Source: an uncultured Bacteroides sp. (GTDB taxonomy: Bacteria > Bacteroidota > Bacteroidia > Bacteroidales > Bacteroidaceae). From it: a DNA stretch of 58,358 nucleotides. A program made the translations under genes and the position numbers. Location of the stretch: positions 1 through 58,358 of the forward strand of contig USLU01000031.1 of the NCBI GenBank assembly GCA_900555635.1, given 5' to 3'. The stretch's first letter is position 1; each line of letters begins with the position of its first letter. Below the pieces are notes generated by a model. That model saw nothing but the letters and a program-made list of their open reading frames with translations. It was not told the origin of the DNA and ran no database searches. Of this stretch, positions 54,323 to 58,358 are shown piece after piece.

Positions 54323-54393
54323 AATTCTCTTAATTCGTATGCCTTTCTGCCTCTAGGTACTTCCAGAAGAGGCGTATAGTTTGTTTGTTAATT

Positions 54394-54414
54394 TATTCTC
54401 TTACTTCCAAGGTA
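54394..54414 (+). repeat. Crossover-like site A of the promoter switch
   Basis: Left arm TATTCTCTTAC, core TTCCAAG, right arm begins GTA and then diverges. Same direction as site B. Confidence 0.75.
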
Positions 54415-54430
54415 GTGGAAACTAAATAAT

Positions 54431-54451
54431 CTCTTACTTCCAAGGTAAGAG
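54431..54451 (+). repeat. Crossover-like site B of the promoter switch
   Basis: Arms CTCTTAC and GTAAGAG around the asymmetric seven-base core TTCCAAG, the layout of a tyrosine recombinase site. Confidence 0.85.
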
Positions 54452-54718
54452 TTTATGCATGCGATATAAAAAAACTTCTTAGAACCTATTAAAAACGTAT
54501 TTTTACATTGAAATAGTGTATATGTCATTAAATCGTAAAGAGCTCATTTCTCTTATAATAAAAATTAAATTGCAATTTTGATTTAGGATGATTTATGTAA
54601 ATATATTTATATTTTAAATACTGAGTAACATCTCCTTTTGTACTTATTAAGCCGATAAAAAAACACTTCTTTATTTATGGATGTAATTATCTTTTTTGTA
54701 TCTTTGCCGGCACGAAAA
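54452..54718. promoter_or_regulatory. Predicted invertible segment carrying the polysaccharide promoter
   Basis: AT-rich and gene-free. Bounded by site B (or A) on the left and the inverted site C on the right. It contains TATCTTTG (54699-54706), a perfect -7 box that reads to the right, away from the polysaccharide genes. No -7 box reads leftward in the segment or between it and 54322. Inversion would turn the promoter toward them. Confidence 0.75.
54699..54706 (+). promoter_or_regulatory. -7 box in the invertible segment, facing away from the locus
   Basis: TATCTTTG followed by C, the most common Bacteroides -7 form. The -33 side is weak (TTATGG near 54675). Confidence 0.65.
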
Positions 54719-54747
54719 TATTCTCTTACCTTGGAAGTAAGAGAATA
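54719..54747 (-). repeat. Crossover-like site C, inverted
   Basis: Eleven-base perfect arms (TATTCTCTTAC and GTAAGAGAATA) around CTTGGAA, the reverse complement of the core in sites A and B. Confidence 0.88.
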
Positions 54748-54799
54748 TAAATTGCCCCAAAAAGTACTCTTATCTACATAGGAATACTTTTATAAAAAG

Positions 54800-55729
54800 T
54801 TACTTTATACTACTTTTTTTATCAGGATAAATTGTCGAAATTACTTTCCTATTTGCCTTGCTCATGGCATTATTATCAAAAGAAGCAAGGTACACATGAG
54901 TTACTTTTTCAGAAGAATGTCCTAAGCTTTCACTTATAAGGGAAATGTTTATACCTTCATTTTTAGCTGTTGTAGCCCAACTATGTCGTGCTACATAAGA
55001 GGTAAGTGGAGTATTTAAGCGAAGTTTTTCAGAAAGTTGATGTAAGTGTTGATTGTAAAGACGCAATGCGCTTTTGTACTGCCTATATCCATCTTCACCT
55101 GTCAAGGTTAAGATAGGTAAAAGATAAGGGGAATCAGCGGCCTTCTTTTGGTATTTATTCAAAATTTGTGCGGCACAAGGTTCTATTTGAACGGCGAGTT
55201 GTTGGTGTGTCTTATGACGATAATAATAAATAGTATTATACTTCACATCTTTTTTACGTAGATGAGCAAGATCGACAAAAGGAATGCCGCGTAAATAAAA
55301 ACTGAGTAAGAATAAATCGCGACTGAAACACAATGAGGGCTTCTGATCCAGTTCAAGCAGCGCCAAACGGCGTATAATGGAAGGAGATATTGCACGTTTC
55401 GCAGTAGGGGCATATCCGGTGAAAACGCTCTCAAATAATTTGTTGACAGCCCAACTGAGAGGAATTCCCTCTTCTTCTGCTTGATAGGAAATTGAACGTA
55501 ACATGCGCATATATGCAGATACAGTATTATGGCTTTTTCCATTTACAAGTAATTGTTCTTCATATTGTTTAATAAGCTCAGGAGTGAGGGTCGCAAAGGT
55601 TATACTAGAGTCATTTGCAAACTTCAGGAAGCTATTAATGGCACTTGTGTAAATTCCAGCCGTACTGTATTGCCCGGCTTTTTTCGTCTCTTCTATTAAA
55701 GACCGTGCATAGGCATCTATAGTTATCAT
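54800..55729 (-). CDS. Tyrosine-type site-specific recombinase
   Basis: 309 residues. SAM-like N-terminal domain (~1-95) and catalytic domain with Arg in FYLRGIPFVDLAHL, the RHSWAT box, LGHSSEKVTHVYL (His and the Tyr nucleophile). Its 3' end lies 53 bases from site C. Such recombinases flip promoters of Bacteroides capsule loci, and this one very likely acts on the sites at 54394-54747. That pairing is by position, not experiment. Confidence 0.9.
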   Translation of the reverse strand: MITIDAYARSLIEETKKAGQYSTAGIYTSAINSFLKFANDSSITFATLTPELIKQYEEQLLVNGKSHNTVSAYMRMLRSISYQAEEEGIPLSWAVNKLFESVFTGYAPTAKRAISPSIIRRLALLELDQKPSLCFSRDLFLLSFYLRGIPFVDLAHLRKKDVKYNTIYYYRHKTHQQLAVQIEPCAAQILNKYQKKAADSPYLLPILTLTGEDGYRQYKSALRLYNQHLHQLSEKLRLNTPLTSYVARHSWATTAKNEGINISLISESLGHSSEKVTHVYLASFDNNAMSKANRKVISTIYPDKKSSIK

Positions 55730-55770
55730 AAATTGAATTTTTAGTGAATGAATAACCGACTAACAACCTG

Positions 55771-55793
55771 TCCGATGAAAAGATTTCATCGGA
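55771..55793. other. Hairpin upstream of the recombinase gene
   Basis: TCCGATGAAA and TTTCATCGGA form a ten-bp stem with a three-base loop, in the leader of the recombinase gene on the - strand. Confidence 0.5.
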
Positions 55794-55851
55794 TAAATGG
55801 TTATTATAGAGTAAGAAAGTAATTTAAATATACAAATTCTTTTATGATAAC

Positions 55852-55892
55852 TACGTGCAGGTAAGTTAGTGTTTATAATATGCCTGCACGTA
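55852..55892 (-). terminator. Hairpin at the 3' end of the Crp/Fnr gene
   Basis: TACGTGCAGG and CCTGCACGTA pair perfectly with a 21-base loop and overlap the last codons. A weak T run follows on the - strand. Confidence 0.5.
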
Positions 55893-56457
55893 CCCGGCTT
55901 AAAGTCTCCGGCGTCATCAGCAGATAGGAAGCAATATGCGATAAAGGTGCCCGCTTGATGACTTCGGGTTGATGTTCCATAAGCTGATTGTAGCGCTCGC
56001 GTGCTGTTTCGAACCGCCAGGAATCAGCTTTTACTTGTGACACAATGAGTGAATATTCTATTATTTTGCGGTAGAACATATTGATTTCCCATGAAATTTC
56101 GGTCAGCATCAGCAGCTTGTTAAAGGGCAACAGGTAGACTACGCTATTTTCCAATGCCTCTATCATGAGATGGGTAGGTTCCTGTTTCAGGGTACTTTCA
56201 ATGCAGATAATTATGCAATTCTCGTAGGAGAAATGTTCGGTGACATCTTTCCCGTTTTTATAATAAAATTGGCGCAACATGCCTTTGCCTACGAATACAA
56301 GATTATGACTGATTTGTCCCTCGTTTAGTAGTAATTCTCCCTTCTCTAACTCTTTGCGAATGAGTGTCTCTTCTATAAGCTTTCTGCCTTCAGGCGCCAT
56401 ACCTGGATAGCGTGAGTTGACAGTAGCATTGACGGTTTCTTTTAATAATATGTCCAT
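55873..56457 (-). CDS. Crp/Fnr family transcriptional regulator
   Basis: 194 residues. Cyclic-nucleotide-binding-like beta roll (~25-120: LEKGELLLNEGQISHNLVFV, GKGMLRQFYYKNGKDVTEHF) and a C-terminal winged helix ending in SHIASYLLMTPETLSRVRAG. No iron-sulfur cysteine set is visible, so not Fnr-type oxygen sensing. A perfect palindrome overlaps its promoter (56504-56522), which suggests self-regulation or control by a similar protein. Confidence 0.9.
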   Translation of the reverse strand: MDILLKETVNATVNSRYPGMAPEGRKLIEETLIRKELEKGELLLNEGQISHNLVFVGKGMLRQFYYKNGKDVTEHFSYENCIIICIESTLKQEPTHLMIEALENSVVYLLPFNKLLMLTEISWEINMFYRKIIEYSLIVSQVKADSWRFETARERYNQLMEHQPEVIKRAPLSHIASYLLMTPETLSRVRAGIL

Positions 56458-56483
56458 AAATGCCGGTTTGGTTTGTTATGCGG

Positions 56484-56522
56484 CAAAGATAAAGATAAGT
56501 TGTGAGTTATAACTTATAACTC
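56484..56522 (-). promoter_or_regulatory. Promoter and palindromic operator of the Crp/Fnr gene
   Basis: CAAAGATA (56484-56491) reads TATCTTTG on the - strand. GAGTTATAA-C-TTATAACTC (56504-56522) is a perfect 19-base palindrome at the -33 position, just after the MATE gene stop. Confidence 0.65.
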
Positions 56523-56526
56523 TTAA

Positions 56527-57867
56527 CTATTTAATAAATCCTTTGCTTAACCACTTCATGCTATACCAGCGGCGGACAAATATGAAACCGCGGATGTTCT
56601 CGTCTAGCAAAAAGGCAACCCACATGCCGCAAATGCCCCAACCTAATGGAATGCCGAAAAGATAGCCTAGTCCGACGGCAACACTCCACATCACGACTAG
56701 TCCCACATAGAAAGGGTAGTTGACATCGCCGGCGGCACGGAGGGCATTCGTTGCGAATATATTGATAGGCCGCCCTATTTCCAAAAGAATATCTATATAC
56801 AAGATGGTAACTCCCATATGAATAATCTCCGGATTGGTAGTGAGCCAACTGAAGATGGTGTGCCCGAAGACGGCGAGTACGCAAGATAAGATAACTGTAA
56901 TCATAACGGATTTCTTCATAACATATTTGCCCATCAGGAAGGCAGCATGGGGTTTTCCTTCACCTATCAGGTGCCCGATGCAGATAGCGCCGCCTTGAGC
57001 CATAGCAATGCTGAATAAGTAGGCAAACATGATAATGTTGACACAATAAGTCCGGGTTGCCAATGCTTCGACTCCCAGCATGTTGATAAAGAAGGTGATA
57101 ACGACTTGCGATGAACTGTAGGAAAGTTGTTCTCCGGCCGAAGGAAGGCCGACCTTCATCAGGTTCTTGAGTTCAATCCATGGGAACGGGCGGAAGTAAG
57201 CCAACGGGAAACGATGAATATGCTTTCGGAACAAGATAACGAACAAGATTATCATGGAAACACCTCTGCTGAATGCTGTAGATATGGCGGCACCTTCTAC
57301 CCCTAATTCGGGAAAACCAAAGCGTCCGAAAATTAGTGAATAATTACCGATGATGTTCAATATATTGACTACTACAGTTACCATCATCGGGTAAATAGCC
57401 TTATTGGCACTACGTAGCGAAGCAGATAGCGTAAGGGATATTGCCTGGAAGAAAGCAAATGCACCTACAATGCGCATATAGTCCATGCCGTCGTTCATCA
57501 GTTCGGGAGTTAACCCCATCAACTCGAGAATAGGTTGCGCACAAGAAAATAACAGCAGACTGATGGTGACGCCTATTATCAAGTTAACCAATATAGACAC
57601 ACCGACTACTTGTACTACTTTCTGTTGTAGTTTGGCACCGAGGTATTGCGAACATAATACGGATGTACCGAGATTGATAACTTCGAAAACGAGGAAAGTA
57701 AGCATGATTATCTGGTTGACTACTCCTACTGCGGCGACACTGTTGTCCGAGTGACGGCTCAACATGATAGTATCTACAGCGCCAAGCATCATGATAAGGA
57801 GTGTTTCAATAAAGATAGGGGCGGCGAGTTTGGCAAGCCGTTTTTTCAAGCTTTCTTGTTGTATCAT
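56527..57867 (-). CDS. MATE family efflux transporter
   Basis: 446 residues, twelve hydrophobic helices in two similar halves. LAAPIFIETLLIMMLGAVDT and VAAVGVVNQIIMLTFLVFEV are typical of NorM/DinF-type MATE proteins. Exports drugs or metabolites using Na+ or H+. Has its own -7 box at 57903-57910 (TATCTTTG on the - strand). Substrate unknown. Confidence 0.93.
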   Translation of the reverse strand: MIQQESLKKRLAKLAAPIFIETLLIMMLGAVDTIMLSRHSDNSVAAVGVVNQIIMLTFLVFEVINLGTSVLCSQYLGAKLQQKVVQVVGVSILVNLIIGVTISLLLFSCAQPILELMGLTPELMNDGMDYMRIVGAFAFFQAISLTLSASLRSANKAIYPMMVTVVVNILNIIGNYSLIFGRFGFPELGVEGAAISTAFSRGVSMIILFVILFRKHIHRFPLAYFRPFPWIELKNLMKVGLPSAGEQLSYSSSQVVITFFINMLGVEALATRTYCVNIIMFAYLFSIAMAQGGAICIGHLIGEGKPHAAFLMGKYVMKKSVMITVILSCVLAVFGHTIFSWLTTNPEIIHMGVTILYIDILLEIGRPINIFATNALRAAGDVNYPFYVGLVVMWSVAVGLGYLFGIPLGWGICGMWVAFLLDENIRGFIFVRRWYSMKWLSKGFIK

Positions 57868-57902
57868 GATTTATGTGAACGTGCTATATTTTAAAAATCG
57901 TG

Positions 57903-57910
57903 CAAAGATA
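57903..57910 (-). promoter_or_regulatory. Likely -7 element of the MATE gene
   Basis: TATCTTTG on the - strand, 35 bases before the ATG. Confidence 0.55.
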
Positions 57911-58032
57911 AGGAAAGGAGTAGGGAGTAAAGTTGATATAGGTCAATTATTTTTTTTTATCCTATTACAATTTGAGTGTTAACGTGTTATCCATATTTTA
58001 GGAAATTCAATGAAAAAAATATGTAGGAAAGA

Positions 58033-58064
58033 TTTGCACAGTCCAAAAGTTTGCCATACATTTG
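58033..58064 (+). promoter_or_regulatory. Promoter of the tRNA cluster
   Basis: TTTG (58033-58036), exactly 20 bases, then TACATTTG (58057-58064). A textbook Bacteroides promoter, with the first tRNA 36 bases downstream. Confidence 0.85.
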
Positions 58065-58099
58065 CACCGCATTTGAGAAGAAATGCTGGTTATAAAAAA

Positions 58100-58186
58100 G
58101 GAAGTTTGGGTGAGTGGCTGAAACCACCAGTTTGCTAAACTGACGTACGGGTAACTGTACCGGGGGTTCGAATCCCCCAGCTTCCG
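58100..58186 (+). tRNA. tRNA-Ser (GCT)
   Basis: Acceptor GGAAGTT pairs with AGCTTCC; the anticodon loop TTTGCTAAA reads GCT; long variable arm (about TACGGGTAACTGTA) as in class II tRNAs; T loop GGGGGTTCGAATCCCCC. Confidence 0.95.
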
Positions 58187-58196
58187 CACCATAATC

Positions 58197-58268
58197 GGTG
58201 GATTCGTCTAACGGTTAGGACACATGCCTCTCACGCATGCAATACGAGTTCGATTCTCGTATCCACTA
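58197..58268 (+). tRNA. tRNA-Glu (CTC)
   Basis: Acceptor GGTGGAT pairs with ATCCACT (first pair G-T); anticodon arm CATGC-CTCTCAC-GCATG gives CTC; T arm ACGAGTTCGATTCTCGT. Ten bases after tRNA-Ser. Confidence 0.93.
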
Positions 58269-58284
58269 CGGTTTCGAATTTCAT

Positions 58285-58357
58285 GCACTCTTAGCTCAGC
58301 TGGTAGAGCAATTGACTCTTAATCAATGGGTCCAGGGTTCGAGTCCCTGAGGGTGTA
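58285..58357 (+). tRNA. tRNA-Lys (CTT)
   Basis: Acceptor GCACTCT pairs with AGGGTGT (one G-T); anticodon arm ATTGA-CTCTTAA-TCAAT gives CTT; T arm CCAGGGTTCGAGTCCCTG. It ends at the window edge, so more tRNAs may follow. Confidence 0.93.
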
Positions 58358-58358
58358 C

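Noticed and set aside
54415..54718. Hidden small gene in the invertible segment
   Set aside because: No frame of meaningful length and strong AT bias; promoter content explains it.

Overview
The window is chromosomal DNA of a Bacteroides species (order Bacteroidales). The evidence is the repeated Bacteroides-type promoter pattern (TTTG, about 20 bases, TAnnTTTG), the SusB-type GH97 enzyme, an UpxY antiterminator, BspA-like repeats, TonB receptors with a carboxypeptidase-like N-terminal domain, and the VirE/DUF4248/HU/small-peptide/amidase gene set. The species cannot be fixed from the sequence alone.

Left part (1-7610, + strand): the C-terminal two thirds of a GH97 alpha-glucosidase, a frameshifted lipoprotein gene with a papain/C39-like domain, a secreted protein of unknown function, an O-antigen-ligase-like membrane protein and a transglutaminase-like lipoprotein, closed by a strong hairpin. 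Housekeeping part (7627-19409): grpE-dnaJ, an ABC-F ATPase with one apparently dead ATP site, a BspA-like LRR protein, a CPBP protease, Tex, a sensor kinase and a 5'-nucleotidase-like phosphatase. From 19389 to 24576 come a small histidine-rich protein, a TonB receptor with a Cys-x-x-Cys plug motif, a 494-bp element with inverted ends, an AraC regulator and a creatininase-family enzyme.

Polysaccharide region (24606-55729, mostly - strand). Read in the direction of transcription, it starts with a tyrosine recombinase next to a short segment bounded by inverted crossover-like sites. Then come the initiating sugar-phosphate transferase, a Wza-like exporter, a Wzc tyrosine kinase and UpxY. A + strand set (VirE-type primase/helicase, HU-like protein, 35-residue peptide, amidase, with DUF4248 opposite) interrupts the run. 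After it come an ATPase/TOPRIM-like gene pair, an IS66 scar, and the unit-building genes: Wzx, six glycosyltransferases, Wzy, and two copies of an FrhB-like plus pyruvyltransferase-like pair. The run ends with a YjbH-type outer-membrane exporter split into two genes, a lipoprotein and a small HAD protein. The only good promoter inside the invertible segment points away from the polysaccharide genes, so the locus looks OFF in this assembly.

Right end (55852-58358): a Crp/Fnr regulator, a MATE exporter, and a tRNA cluster (Ser-GCT, Glu-CTC, Lys-CTT) behind a textbook Bacteroides promoter.

Strongest leads: the promoter switch; the ATPase/TOPRIM-like pair resembling split OLD/PARIS-type defence modules; mononucleotide runs (G9 and A9) at matching places in the two FrhB-like paralogues; and the asymmetric ABC-F protein. 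All functional names rest on recognised motifs, not on database searches.
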